NCBI GenBank assembly: GCA_030605675.1
Contig: JAUWHV010000116.1
Span: forward strand, 1-13,931
Direction: 5' to 3'
Length of the DNA: 13,931 nucleotides
Source: Deltaproteobacteria bacterium
GTDB taxonomy: Bacteria; Desulfobacterota; Dissulfuribacteria; Dissulfuribacterales; UBA3076
Part shown: positions 5,684-13,863 of the stretch, in pieces
Layout: each line of letters begins with the position of its first letter
Position numbering within the stretch: the stretch's first letter is position 1
The notes under the pieces: generated by a model
The model's input: only the letters and a program-made list of their open reading frames with translations
The model's database searches: none
Told to the model about the DNA's origin: nothing
Position numbers and translations under genes: made by a program

Positions 5684-6294
5684 TTACCTTATCCCAAATA
5701 ATCTGGCCAATTGGAGCATATCTTCTAGGGTCAATACCCTTTGGTCTGCTCTTGGCCCGTTGCAAAGGCATAGACCTTCGAAAATATGGCAGCGGGAACA
5801 TAGGGGCTACCAATGTAGCCAGGGTAATGGGCAAAGGCTGGGGGCTTCTTACACTGACAGCAGACCTTGTTAAAGGCCTTCTACCGGTCCTTGGCTGCAT
5901 GTGGGCAATGGCCGGAGCGGCTGATCTTGATTTCTGGATTGCATGTACAGGCATCAGCGCTGTCCTGGGTCACTGCTATTCAATATTTAGCGGATTTCGA
6001 GGGGGAAAAGGCGTTGCCACTGCGGCAGGAGTGTTTCTCGGGGTGTGTCCTTGTGCTATTGGCGTTGGCGTGGTTGCTTTTGTAATAGCGCTAAAGAAGT
6101 GGGGCTATGTGTCGGTGGGATCTCTTGCGGCAGCTCTATTTACCCCCATTCTGATGCACTTTTTCTGCCCTGCACCTGAACTTGAACTTATGGCTTGGGG
6201 AACTGCCTGTATCATCTGGATAAGGCACAAGGATAACATCAAGCGACTGATGAGGGGGGAAGAAAAGGGTTGCGGTAAAACGGGGGCGTTGTAA
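5680..6294 (+). CDS. plsY: Acyl-phosphate:glycerol-3-phosphate acyltransferase PlsY
   Basis: A 204-residue integral membrane enzyme that transfers the acyl group of acyl-phosphate (made by PlsX) to glycerol-3-phosphate, giving lysophosphatidic acid, the first membrane-lipid step. The three conserved PlsY loops are all present: GSIPFG then YGSGNIGATNVAR (about 17-48), GHCYSIFSGFRGGKGVAT (about 96-113), and IRHKDNIKRL near the C-terminus (about 181-190). Several hydrophobic membrane segments separate them, and length is normal for the family. The ATG overlaps the preceding transpeptidase stop as ATGA, so the two are translationally coupled. The stop lies 15 bases from the convergent ntrX stop. 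Confidence 0.96.
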   Translation: MITLSQIIWPIGAYLLGSIPFGLLLARCKGIDLRKYGSGNIGATNVARVMGKGWGLLTLTADLVKGLLPVLGCMWAMAGAADLDFWIACTGISAVLGHCYSIFSGFRGGKGVATAAGVFLGVCPCAIGVGVVAFVIALKKWGYVSVGSLAAALFTPILMHFFCPAPELELMAWGTACIIWIRHKDNIKRLMRGEEKGCGKTGAL

Positions 6295-6296
6295 TC

Positions 6297-6310
6297 CCGT
6301 GAACGGTTAC
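6297..6310. repeat. Third copy of the CCGTGAACGGTTAC motif
   Basis: Identical to 4731-4744 and one base different from 2835-2848. Here it sits between the plsY stop and the convergent ntrX stop, without the long heptamer arms. With the preceding GTAAT it forms an imperfect inverted repeat (GTAA, CCGT / ACGG, TTAC), so it could fold into a hairpin. No T-tract is present. Confidence 0.55.
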
Positions 6311-7698
6311 TATGTTTTCAGACCCAACGCCTTAATTTTTCTGTGCAGGTGCCTCCTTTCAATGCCGATAGCCTGGGCGGTTTTTTTGATATTACCCTGG
6401 TGTTCGGCAAGTTTTTTTTCAAGATATTCTTGTTCAAATAAGGCCTTTGCCTCCCTGAAGTCCCGGCAACTCAGCCAAGCAGGCTCGGAAATCGAGAAAC
6501 TGGTCTGTGCCTCTGTTGCGGCCCCGAGGCCCTGACGAAAAGATGGGGGCAGATCATCTATTGTAATCTCCGGCCCTTTGGTCAGAATTACAAGCCTTTC
6601 TATCATATTGCGCAACTCTCTCACATTCCCCGGCCAGTCGTATGCCATAAATGCCTCAATTACTTCCTGGTTCGCCCTTTTTTTGGGACCATGGGCGGTA
6701 TTTCCGGTAAATTCGCTCAGAAAGCCTTCTGTAAGAAGAAAGATGTCGTCTTTGCGCTCCCTGAGGGGTGAGACATCTATAGGTATCACGTTTAGCCTGT
6801 AGTAAAGGTCTTCCCGGAAATGCCCTTTCTTTATCTCTTTTTCAAGGTCCTTGTTTGTAGCTGCCATGATGCGCACGTCTATCGTTATGGTTTTGCTCCC
6901 ACCGACCCGTTCAAACCTCTGTTCCTGGAGTATTCGCAGGATTTTTGCCTGGGTCTTAAGGCTCATATCCGTTATTTCATCAAGGAACAGGGTCCCTTCG
7001 TTTGCAAGGTCAAATTTCCCCCTTTTCATCGTGGTTGCACCGGTGAAGGCCCCTTTCTCATGTCCGAACAGCTCGCTCTCAATAAGCTCTTCAGGTATTG
7101 CAGCACAATTGACTTCTATGAGTGGTTTCCGGTTTCGCTTGCTCATACGATGAATAGTTTGGGCCACGAGTTCCTTGCCCGTTCCGTTTTCCCCCTGGAT
7201 CAGTATCCACGCATCAGTAGGGGCAACAATAGCGAGCTGTTCCTTGAGCCTTCTCATGGCATGGCTTTCACCAATGAGTTCCCGCCTTTCCCCGGTTTTT
7301 TGCCTTAAAAAGACGTTTTCTTCCCGAAGGTCGTGATATTTGAGGGCATTCCGGATCGCCAGGAGCAAATGTTCATAGGAAAGAGGTTTTTCTATAAAGT
7401 CATAGGCCCCCAGCCTGGTGGCCTTTACAGCCGTTTCAATAGTTCCGTGGCCGGACATGATTACAGCCGGGATAAACGGCCAGTCGGCCTTTATCCGTTT
7501 CAATACTTCCAGGCCGTCCATGCCTGGCATCCAGATGTCCAGCAGGACAAGATCCGGAAGGTCCTCTCCCATGATCTTAAGGGACGTCTCTCCGTCCGGT
7601 GAGGTCTGCACGTCAAATCCCTCGTCTTCCAGGATATCCGTCACAGATTGAAGGATTGACTCTTCGTCATCTACTACAAGTATCTTTTTCTTTACCAT
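6310..7698 (-). CDS. ntrX: NtrX-like sigma-54-dependent response regulator
   Basis: A 462-residue protein of three parts. Receiver domain (about 3-120): the acidic pair VVDDEE, the phospho-acceptor Asp 54 in LLDIWMPGMDG, and KP at about 104-105. AAA+ sigma-54 domain (about 140-385): Walker A GENGTGKE (169-176), the sigma-54-contacting GAFTGA (216-221), Walker B LFLDE (237-241) and the WPGNVREL signature. Fis-type helix-turn-helix at the C-terminus (about 432-460, NIKKTAQAIGIERRHLHRKI), whose wording is typical of NtrX rather than NtrC. It should activate sigma-54 promoters when phosphorylated by NtrY; NtrX proteins are linked to nitrogen, redox and envelope control. All activation motifs are intact. 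The ATG at 7696-7698 lies 10 bases after the ntrY stop; a TTG at 7705-7707 is a less likely start. Confidence 0.93.
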   Translation of the reverse strand: MVKKKILVVDDEESILQSVTDILEDEGFDVQTSPDGETSLKIMGEDLPDLVLLDIWMPGMDGLEVLKRIKADWPFIPAVIMSGHGTIETAVKATRLGAYDFIEKPLSYEHLLLAIRNALKYHDLREENVFLRQKTGERRELIGESHAMRRLKEQLAIVAPTDAWILIQGENGTGKELVAQTIHRMSKRNRKPLIEVNCAAIPEELIESELFGHEKGAFTGATTMKRGKFDLANEGTLFLDEITDMSLKTQAKILRILQEQRFERVGGSKTITIDVRIMAATNKDLEKEIKKGHFREDLYYRLNVIPIDVSPLRERKDDIFLLTEGFLSEFTGNTAHGPKKRANQEVIEAFMAYDWPGNVRELRNMIERLVILTKGPEITIDDLPPSFRQGLGAATEAQTSFSISEPAWLSCRDFREAKALFEQEYLEKKLAEHQGNIKKTAQAIGIERRHLHRKIKALGLKT

Positions 7699-7708
7699 GG
7701 CGCTCAAT

Positions 7709-9952
7709 TCAGTTAATAGGAAAAATCAATACAAACCTTGCCCCGCCGGGAATATTATCTTCCACCAGTATACGTCCATTATGGTCCGCTACAATAGAGT
7801 TTACAATAGCAAGCCCAAGGCCTGTGCCCCCCTTTCTTTTAGAAAAATAGGGTTCAAAGAGCCTTGAAAGGTCCTCAGGGGAAATACCTGGTCCTGTATC
7901 GGACACACTGAGACATATTTCATTCCCGTCAGTGTTATATGTTATCTGAATGTTTATTTTACCACCATCAGGCATGGAGGCTACTGCATTGTCCAGGAGG
8001 TTGATAAGTGCCCTCTTTATCTGGTCAGAGTCCAACAAGGCATCCGGCAGCCCTTCCTGTACGTCCAGTTTAAATTCAACTTTTGGATGTCCAGCCCTGT
8101 AAATTGCAAGTACGTCATCTGCCAAATCGTCCAGCCTCGTGGATCGAAGTCTGGGGGCCGGCATTCTGGCAAAGTTGGAAAACTCATCTACAAGGTGTTT
8201 AAGTTCTTTTGCCTGGCTTATGATGGTATTTGTACATTTGTCAAAAACAACCCTGGCTTCGTCATCCAGCTTGTCAAGATATTTCTTGCGCAGCCTTTGT
8301 GCTGAGAGCTGTATAGGGGTCAAGGGATTCTTGACTTCATGTGCGATGCGCCTGGCTACCTCGCGCCAAGCAGCGAGACGCTGAATTTTCTCAAGCTCTG
8401 TCAGGTCATCAAAGACTATGACTACTCCGAGAGATCTTTCATCCTGGTCTCTTAATATGGTAAAGCTTGCCAGGAGAGAAAGGGTCTTTTCTTTTATTTC
8501 CATGCGAATCGGACGCTGAAGCGTACCTTTTGGAGAAAGGCTGAGTTCCTGCCTGATTTCCTCAAATTCCTTGGCCTGATCCTTTGTCAGGAGCTGAAGA
8601 TACGGCTTCCCGATTACCTGATCCGAGGACATATCCAGAATGCTCGCAGCTGATTTATTCATAAGAGTGATGAAACCCTGTCTGTCTATGGATATTACTC
8701 CTGCTGTTACGTTCTGTAGGATAATCTCAATATAGCGACGGCGTTGTTCCAGTTCGCCATAGCTCTTTCGCAACTGTCTTGAGGTCTCTTCAGTCCTGCG
8801 TCTGGCTTCCTTAAGGTCCTGGGTCATGATATTAAATGCCCGTACCAGAGAACTGAGTTCATCCTTACCTTTAGCTTCAAGGCTGAAATCCAGGTCTCCC
8901 AGTGCTATACGGTGGGTGGCCTCAGCAAGCATCTGAACAGGCTCTGTGATGCTCTTGGCAAGCCGGAATCCAAACCATATGGAAACAAAAATAATCAGGA
9001 AAGTAATCAGGAAAAGGGTGATTAACAGGGAACCCTTAATTGGGTTCTGGAAAAGTCGCAACTGGCGATAGTCCTCATAACCCGAGCGAATATTATCGAG
9101 CAGGTAACTTATATCCTGGGGCATCAAGTGGCCCAAAACCAATACGGCCTGAATACTGTCATCCGCATTTCTTAAAGGGCGCAAGACCCGGATAAGTTCA
9201 CCGCCTTCCAGAGTGACACTGTGCAGCAATGAGTCCTTGCCTTCAAAAACCTGGTCCAGCACAGAGGGAGGAATGCTTGGGGGGGTATCCAAAAGCGGTA
9301 GCCATATCTTAACAAAAAGCTCTTTATGGGATGAGTTTATTACCTCTATGGAATTAAAGTGGATTGCGCTGCTGGAACTTTGAGCACCAGGTAGTAGTGT
9401 TGGATTCACTAGCTGTTCTATGCATACACTGTCTATTGAATCGTCCTCTTCAATACATCTCAGGCTCAGGAGTCTCTCCATCTCTTGGGACAGGTGCTGC
9501 AACTCAGTAACCTGACTTTCGTAGTATGTTCTTCCTATTGTCAGAGCATTATCAAGGGACCTTTCCACCTTTATGTTGAACCAGTAGCCGATGCTGGTCC
9601 TGAGAAACTGGAAGGAAACCAAAAAGAGCACTATTGTAGGAATAAGAGATAGAGTTACAAAGGCTATTACGAGTTTGGTCCTGAGCTTAGCTCCCGGTAA
9701 GTTTTTTCTGTCTTCGAATACCAGCTTGACCAGATTACGTACTACAAGAAAACCTAGAAGCAGGATAAGGAGAATATTAAGGTTGATTACTGCGAAGATC
9801 AGTACATTGTTACTTGTCGATAGCGGGCTGAAACCGGAGATCAGATGGTACTCGGCCAAGGACAGCAGGGCAATAAGAATCCCTGCTGCTATCATGATGA
9901 TGCGTTCGAATTTTCGTTTTCTAGCTTCGCTAGTAGGTAAAGCGGATTTCAT
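7709..9952 (-). CDS. ntrY: NtrY-like membrane sensor histidine kinase
   Basis: A 747-residue kinase counted from ATG 9950-9952. It has three N-terminal membrane segments (about 19-37, 49-72, 92-115), a probable periplasmic region of about 190 residues, a fourth segment (308-331), HAMP (331-381), a PAS domain (about 405-519), and a HisKA domain with the phosphorylated His 538 in RRIAHEVKNPLTPIQLSAQRL, the hallmark wording of NtrY. The ATP-binding domain has NLLDN (651-655), DTGPG (685-689) and GGTGLGL (708-714). It phosphorylates NtrX, encoded just downstream. The open frame extends further upstream to 10045, but that would overlap the preceding gene by more than 110 bases. The ATG chosen leaves a 23-base overlap and a normal N-terminus, although its ribosome site is poor. 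The periplasmic sensor is not recognisable as a known ligand domain. Confidence 0.93.
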   Translation of the reverse strand: MKSALPTSEARKRKFERIIMIAAGILIALLSLAEYHLISGFSPLSTSNNVLIFAVINLNILLILLLGFLVVRNLVKLVFEDRKNLPGAKLRTKLVIAFVTLSLIPTIVLFLVSFQFLRTSIGYWFNIKVERSLDNALTIGRTYYESQVTELQHLSQEMERLLSLRCIEEDDSIDSVCIEQLVNPTLLPGAQSSSSAIHFNSIEVINSSHKELFVKIWLPLLDTPPSIPPSVLDQVFEGKDSLLHSVTLEGGELIRVLRPLRNADDSIQAVLVLGHLMPQDISYLLDNIRSGYEDYRQLRLFQNPIKGSLLITLFLITFLIIFVSIWFGFRLAKSITEPVQMLAEATHRIALGDLDFSLEAKGKDELSSLVRAFNIMTQDLKEARRRTEETSRQLRKSYGELEQRRRYIEIILQNVTAGVISIDRQGFITLMNKSAASILDMSSDQVIGKPYLQLLTKDQAKEFEEIRQELSLSPKGTLQRPIRMEIKEKTLSLLASFTILRDQDERSLGVVIVFDDLTELEKIQRLAAWREVARRIAHEVKNPLTPIQLSAQRLRKKYLDKLDDEARVVFDKCTNTIISQAKELKHLVDEFSNFARMPAPRLRSTRLDDLADDVLAIYRAGHPKVEFKLDVQEGLPDALLDSDQIKRALINLLDNAVASMPDGGKINIQITYNTDGNEICLSVSDTGPGISPEDLSRLFEPYFSKRKGGTGLGLAIVNSIVADHNGRILVEDNIPGGARFVLIFPIN

Positions 9953-10565
9953 ACCATTCAGTCTGGCAACCCCACGAGGAAAACAAGTCCAAAAGGCCTT
10001 TAAAAGGTAAGGACGATGTTGCTTCTTCCATCTTCGCCCGTACACGCAATGTATAGGTCTTTCCCCGAGGTAGCTCGGACAAAGAAATTATCGAGACGTC
10101 GTTAATCTCAAAAGCAAGCGTTCTTGCTTCTTCTAAGGTCCTCACACTGACTACCCTGGGGGCATCCGGACCAAATGAAACTCTGTACTCCCCTTTGAGA
10201 TTGTCATAGGTAAGTGTTCTTAATATGAAGAGTCGCGAAAGCCTTTTTTTAATCAGAAAACGGGGTACTTGTAGCTCTACTTCATAGATGTAACGTACTA
10301 CAATCCCGCTTTCTAATGCAATTTGCACATACGGGGGACACCCGTTTTTTAGGGAAAAGTAGGCCAGGAGCTTATCCCGGGAATTTGATACTGTAAAATC
10401 ATAGATTTTTGGGTCAGACCGGTCCTGTGCCAATGATACAGTAGTCTTAATTCTTGGAAATAGAGAACAGGGTGTCAGGATCAAAACAAATAGAAAGAGA
10501 AAGGTTATAAGTAGGATGGATTTTGACGAGATCACTCGGTAGCTTAGCAATTTTTTTATCTTCAA
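9930..10565 (-). CDS. DUF4390 family protein, probably exported or membrane anchored
   Basis: A 211-residue protein with a hydrophobic segment at about 17-31 (ILLITFLFLFVLILT) after a basic start, then an extended, beta-rich region ending SWGCQTEWYEIRFTY. That ending and the position directly before ntrY match the DUF4390 family, which often sits beside NtrY/NtrX in proteobacteria. The function of the family is unknown; an envelope role coupled to NtrY sensing is only a guess. The TTG start at 10563-10565 is uncertain: AAAAGGG lies almost against it, and a second TTG at 10548-10550 is 15 bases further in. The end overlaps ntrY by 23 bases. The gap to mltA (10566-10640) shows no gene. Confidence 0.8.
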   Translation of the reverse strand: MKIKKLLSYRVISSKSILLITFLFLFVLILTPCSLFPRIKTTVSLAQDRSDPKIYDFTVSNSRDKLLAYFSLKNGCPPYVQIALESGIVVRYIYEVELQVPRFLIKKRLSRLFILRTLTYDNLKGEYRVSFGPDAPRVVSVRTLEEARTLAFEINDVSIISLSELPRGKTYTLRVRAKMEEATSSLPFKGLLDLFSSWGCQTEWYEIRFTY

Positions 10566-10640
10566 ACCCTTTTGGTTCCGGCTTGTCCGGCTACGGATTT
10601 TGTGAGCTTAATGAGTTAGTTATGGAAAAGCAAGGTGATT

Positions 10641-11909
10641 TCAGGGTTGACTGAGCCAGGTCCCCTGAACAGCATCCCTGAGCAAAAGCAGATAGAGTGA
10701 TCCCGGTGCCTTCAGCCTTCCCGCAAGGTATCCGGCCTCATCGCCTTCTCCGCAATAGAGGTCCAGTCTATATGGTCCCTTGATGGCATTGCCCGTGTCC
10801 TGATTGCACACAAAGCCCTGAAAGGTCCCGGCACCTTCGTGGATTGACCGGCTCACAGGCATTGGCACTTGCAAAAAGCATAAGGCGCCAGGCGGATAGA
10901 TCTTGTGGTCAAGGGCCACGGATCTCATGGGTGTCAGCACTTCCCCCAGCGTTCCTATTGGCCCCTCTTTTTCCCATTTAAAGAAAATGTATCTGGGATT
11001 GGCAGCAAAGGCCTTTCTGAATTCCTTTGGGTTTTCCTGCGCCCAAGCGCTGATGCCCGGCCAGTCTGCCTGATCCTTGCGTAGCAGTCCCTTGTCTATA
11101 AGCCATCGGCCGATACTATGATAGGGATGACCGTTACTGGAAGCGTAATGGATATATCTCCTGCTTTCGTCCTGAAACCGGAGTATCCCTGAACCCTGAA
11201 TATGGAGCATAAGCCCATCCACTGGTGATCTCAGCCACGCAAGAACATCGGCACACTTAAGTTTCCTGCCATTGTCAATGTCCGCTCGTGTATAGTATGG
11301 GATCAGACTTTGCCCGGACACCCTTCCATAAAGGGTCTTGCGCGGAAGGGAGGAGTCAAAATCATACAGTGCTATTCGAATGAGGTCCGGGGGAATTTCA
11401 TAAAGCGGATAGGAGAATTCTTCATCCGCTTTCAGAGAAGCAGCCAGTTCAGGCTGGAAATACCCTGTCACAAGGAACGGCCCTGCAGGCCCCTTTTTCT
11501 TCTCATCCCCAGTTATCCTGTAAACTATAAACAGGCGGCGGATTTCCCTCTGAAGGTCCTCCTGAGGAAGGTCTTGGTCCAGGAGTCTGGAAAAGGCTTT
11601 CAGTGTCTTCTTCTGTATGCCTATAGTTATGGCTTCATTGCCCCAGGATATTTGCTTCTCATCCTTATGCTTTTCCAGATATTCCAGGCTGGCGGAAACG
11701 GCCTTTTGCAGGCGTTTTTTGTCCTTAAGGTCCTCAAAGGCCGGAAGCTGTTCAATTGGGACCTGTTCTATTAAAGGAACAGGAACGGGTAGAGGCACAG
11801 GTGGAGTGGGTATCCAGAGGAGCCGATACAAGACAACCAGGCCACCAAGGACCCCGATCAGCCCGATTAAGAAGATCCATAGGGCAATAGTTCGGTGATA
11901 ATTATTCAC
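10641..11909 (-). CDS. mltA: Membrane-bound lytic murein transglycosylase A (MltA)
   Basis: A 422-residue enzyme that cleaves the glycan strand of peptidoglycan to 1,6-anhydromuramyl products. Recognised blocks in order: GYFQPEL (about 149-155), YYTRADID (about 205-212), VDGLMLHIQGSG (about 230-241), NGHPYHSIGRWLI (about 259-271), and the C-terminal 3D domain with aspartates at about 371, 383 and 390 (DTGNAIKG, LDLYCGEGDEAG). E. coli MltA is a lipoprotein; this one has no lipobox but a membrane segment (residues about 8-31) and a proline/valine-rich linker, so it is probably held in the inner membrane. GTG 11907-11909 is preferred because GAGG lies 4 bases upstream. The frame extends to a TTG at 11949-11951, which would overlap mdh. 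The mdh stop is 22 bases upstream of the GTG, which fits an operon. Confidence 0.92.
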   Translation of the reverse strand: MNNYHRTIALWIFLIGLIGVLGGLVVLYRLLWIPTPPVPLPVPVPLIEQVPIEQLPAFEDLKDKKRLQKAVSASLEYLEKHKDEKQISWGNEAITIGIQKKTLKAFSRLLDQDLPQEDLQREIRRLFIVYRITGDEKKKGPAGPFLVTGYFQPELAASLKADEEFSYPLYEIPPDLIRIALYDFDSSLPRKTLYGRVSGQSLIPYYTRADIDNGRKLKCADVLAWLRSPVDGLMLHIQGSGILRFQDESRRYIHYASSNGHPYHSIGRWLIDKGLLRKDQADWPGISAWAQENPKEFRKAFAANPRYIFFKWEKEGPIGTLGEVLTPMRSVALDHKIYPPGALCFLQVPMPVSRSIHEGAGTFQGFVCNQDTGNAIKGPYRLDLYCGEGDEAGYLAGRLKAPGSLYLLLLRDAVQGTWLSQP

Positions 11910-11931
11910 TTCCCCTCTGACAGCCGACAGA

Positions 11932-12882
11932 TCATAAGCCCGTGGCTGCAACTTGCATCTTCACTGCCTCCACAGATTTTTGTAAGGCTTCCTGCTCATC
12001 TTGCGTAAGGGGAAATTCCAGGATACGTTCTACGCCGTTTCTCCCAAGCACCACAGGCACACCCAGGAATACGCCGCTAATACCAAATTCTCCCTCCAGA
12101 TAGGCCGCACAGGGTACCACCCTTTTTTCGTCTTTCAGGATGGATTGAGCCATCTCCACTGCAGCAAGACCAGGAGCGGAGAATGCGCTTCCTGTCTTGA
12201 GGTGCTGTATTATTTCCGCACCTCCGTGTTGAGTGCGATGGACTATATTTTCGATTTCCTTTTTGGACAAAAGCCCCTCTATTGGCACTCCCCCAACGCT
12301 TGCAAGCCTGACCAGGGGGAGCATATGGTCGCCGTGTACGCCCATTACAAGGGCTGTCACGTCCGAGGGAGCTACAGCCAGGGCCTGGGCAATAAATGTG
12401 CGGTACCTGGCAGAATCCAGAACACCTGCCATACCAACAACCTGGTGTTTTGGAAATCCGGATACCTTAAAAACCGTGTAGACCATGGCATCAATAGGAT
12501 TCGTGACAACCACCAGGCATGCGTCAGGAGAATATTTAACGATTTCCTCTGTAACCTCTCGAATGATCCGGACGTTTTTCTCTAAAAGGTCATCCCGGCT
12601 CATCCCCGGCTTCCGGGCAAGCCCGGCGGTTATGATGATTACGTCTGACTGGGCGGTATCAGCATAGTCATCAGTACCGACAATATTCCCTGCATATCCA
12701 TATAACGGGAATGTCTGGAAGAGATCCAGTGCCTTTCCATGGGGAAGACCTGCTACTATGTCTAATAGTACTATGGTGTCTGCAATAGATCTGCATACAG
12801 CCCACTGGGCAGCGGCTGTTCCCACTGCCCCTGCCCCTACGATACTTAGTTTCTTTTTCCGGTTATTTTTTTTCATAGCCAT
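11932..12882 (-). CDS. mdh: Malate dehydrogenase, LDH-like type
   Basis: About 316 residues; NAD-linked interconversion of malate and oxaloacetate. Counted from ATG 12880-12882: Rossmann GAGAVG (16-21); an acidic residue in VLLDI (Asp 41), indicating NAD rather than NADP; the mobile-loop arginines in LARKPGMSRDD (Arg 90 and 96), where Arg at the first position fits malate rather than lactate (Gln); VTNPID (Asn 128); LDSAR (Arg 159); and GVHGDH with the catalytic His 183. The start is open: ATG 12874-12876 is equally possible, GTG 12928-12930 also lies in frame, and the only strong GGAGGAG (about 12914-12920) precedes no ATG at proper spacing. First gene of the leftward run to ntrX. With PEPCK nearby it covers oxaloacetate metabolism. 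Confidence 0.93.
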   Translation of the reverse strand: MAMKKNNRKKKLSIVGAGAVGTAAAQWAVCRSIADTIVLLDIVAGLPHGKALDLFQTFPLYGYAGNIVGTDDYADTAQSDVIIITAGLARKPGMSRDDLLEKNVRIIREVTEEIVKYSPDACLVVVTNPIDAMVYTVFKVSGFPKHQVVGMAGVLDSARYRTFIAQALAVAPSDVTALVMGVHGDHMLPLVRLASVGGVPIEGLLSKKEIENIVHRTQHGGAEIIQHLKTGSAFSAPGLAAVEMAQSILKDEKRVVPCAAYLEGEFGISGVFLGVPVVLGRNGVERILEFPLTQDEQEALQKSVEAVKMQVAATGL

Positions 12883-12940
12883 ATATTGCCAACATAGTGC
12901 CTTTGTCAGGTTGCTCCTCCACTCACTCAAGCGCTGTTAA

Positions 12941-13080
12941 TACCTAAATTGAGCGATTAGCCTTTAGCGGTTAGCTATTAGTTTAATGATTACAGGATGT
13001 TCTGCTATTACAAAATTAGCTGTTAGCTGTTCAAAGCTAAACGCTAATGGCTAACAGCTAATCGCTCAATTAAGGTTATA
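12941..13080. repeat. TTAGCnn heptamer repeat element, copy 2 (complete, MITE-like)
   Basis: A 140-base element with terminal inverted repeats. The left end 12942-12961 reads ACCTAAATTGAGCGATTAGC, and the reverse complement of 13057-13076 differs at one base of 20. Inside, units of period 7 (ATTAGCC, TTTAGCG, GTTAGCT) run inward on the left and GCTAAAC, GCTAATG, GCTAACA on the right. A second perfect 12-base stem joins 13016-13027 to 13050-13061. It has no coding capacity. It shares its core with the copy at 443-610, and both copies have the same end facing the start of a leftward gene. I could not confirm a target-site duplication. Confidence 0.85.
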
Positions 13081-13261
13081 CTCAAGATTGGACGGTATTA
13101 CCAGTACCCCGATTACCTCTACAAGCAAACTTCCCGGAACGGCATTTCCCATCAGCCATGGTTTCGGGGTTATTCACCACTTTGCACGAATAGGGTAAGG
13201 ATTAACACTGTGATCAGAGGATGGAGCGAGAAATCCGCCTTACCGGATTTACATACGGAAA
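13081..13261. other. Gap with one hairpin near the end of the truncated gene
   Basis: No gene supported. An inverted repeat AAATCCG (13231-13237) / CGGATTT (13244-13250) with a 6-base loop lies just past the stop of the leftward gene piece and could be a remnant terminator, but no T-run follows on the minus strand. Confidence 0.35.
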
Positions 13262-13831
13262 CTAGATGGATTTCCCAAGCTTTATGGCATTGGCAGGTAT
13301 GGCCTGACCGGAATAAAGGTCTACAAATTCGCGGCCCTGAAGTTTGAAGGGAAGATAGACCAGTCCGGTATGTCTCAGTCTAAGGCGAGTTTTTGGGATA
13401 AGGGAATATAATTTACGGTGTCTTTTAAGGAGATATGAGAGGATAACCTTTACGGCCTGGGCTGCCTCTTCAAGGGGTAATCTGACCGGCTCAGTTCTCT
13501 GTCCCGGTTTCAGGCCCTGGTCCCCTTGAGACAAATCAATGGGTGCCAGACTCATGTTCCCGGCCACCCTGAGGAAGAGCCTTGGACTGAGCTTGAATGC
13601 AGGGATCAGGATCTGCACTGCTTCCCGGCTCCAGGCTTCAGGTGGATTCTGGTATGATATCACAGAAAGCCTCAGGTCAGATCTACTCTTTATCGGCAGA
13701 CCGGAAAGGCCAAGGGTCAGATGCCAGAAAGGCAGGAAGCTGAGATCCTTGCTCGACGCGGATATCTTCAGTGCCCTATATGCAAGCGGAGAAAATCGAC
13801 TGCGTTTTACCCACCAGGCGCTGAAATCAGG
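13262..13831 (-). pseudogene. C-terminal part of an unrecognised conserved-looking protein, N-terminus missing
   Basis: The frame is open from just after a TGA at 13832-13834 to the TAG stop at 13262 (189 codons). The only standard start is GTG 13661-13663 (133 residues), yet the 56 codons before it read as ordinary protein in the same frame (SFLPFWHLTLGLSGLPIKSRSDL), so the real gene began further upstream. In the remaining about 100 bases to the window edge there is no continuation in any frame, only TGACCT repeats and the TTTCAGC heptamers. The sequence has a soluble mixed alpha/beta look with a hydrophobic FLPFWHL patch and later LVYLPF. I do not assign a function. It may be a decayed gene whose 5' end was lost at the repeat, or a short real protein using the GTG. 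Confidence 0.5.
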
Positions 13832-13863
13832 TCAAAGGTCAAAGAGCTATCGAAATTAACCCC

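Noticed and set aside
5415..5954. A 179-codon open frame on the minus strand across the transpeptidase/plsY junction
   Set aside because: Overlaps two confident genes on the other strand and shows no recognisable domain.
6820..7308. A 162-codon open frame on the plus strand
   Set aside because: Antisense to the sigma-54 activator domain of ntrX; no protein-like motifs.
9953..10045. Longer ntrY start upstream of ATG 9952
   Set aside because: It would add a cysteine/arginine-rich stretch unlike NtrY N-termini and overlap DUF4390 coding sequence by over 110 bases.
10428..10445. A TGGCAC-like sequence on the minus strand as a sigma-54 promoter
   Set aside because: No TTGC at the required spacing, and it lies inside the DUF4390 coding region.
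12001..12585. A 194-codon open frame on the plus strand
   Set aside because: It lies wholly antisense to malate dehydrogenase, whose motifs are unmistakable; its translation shows no family features.
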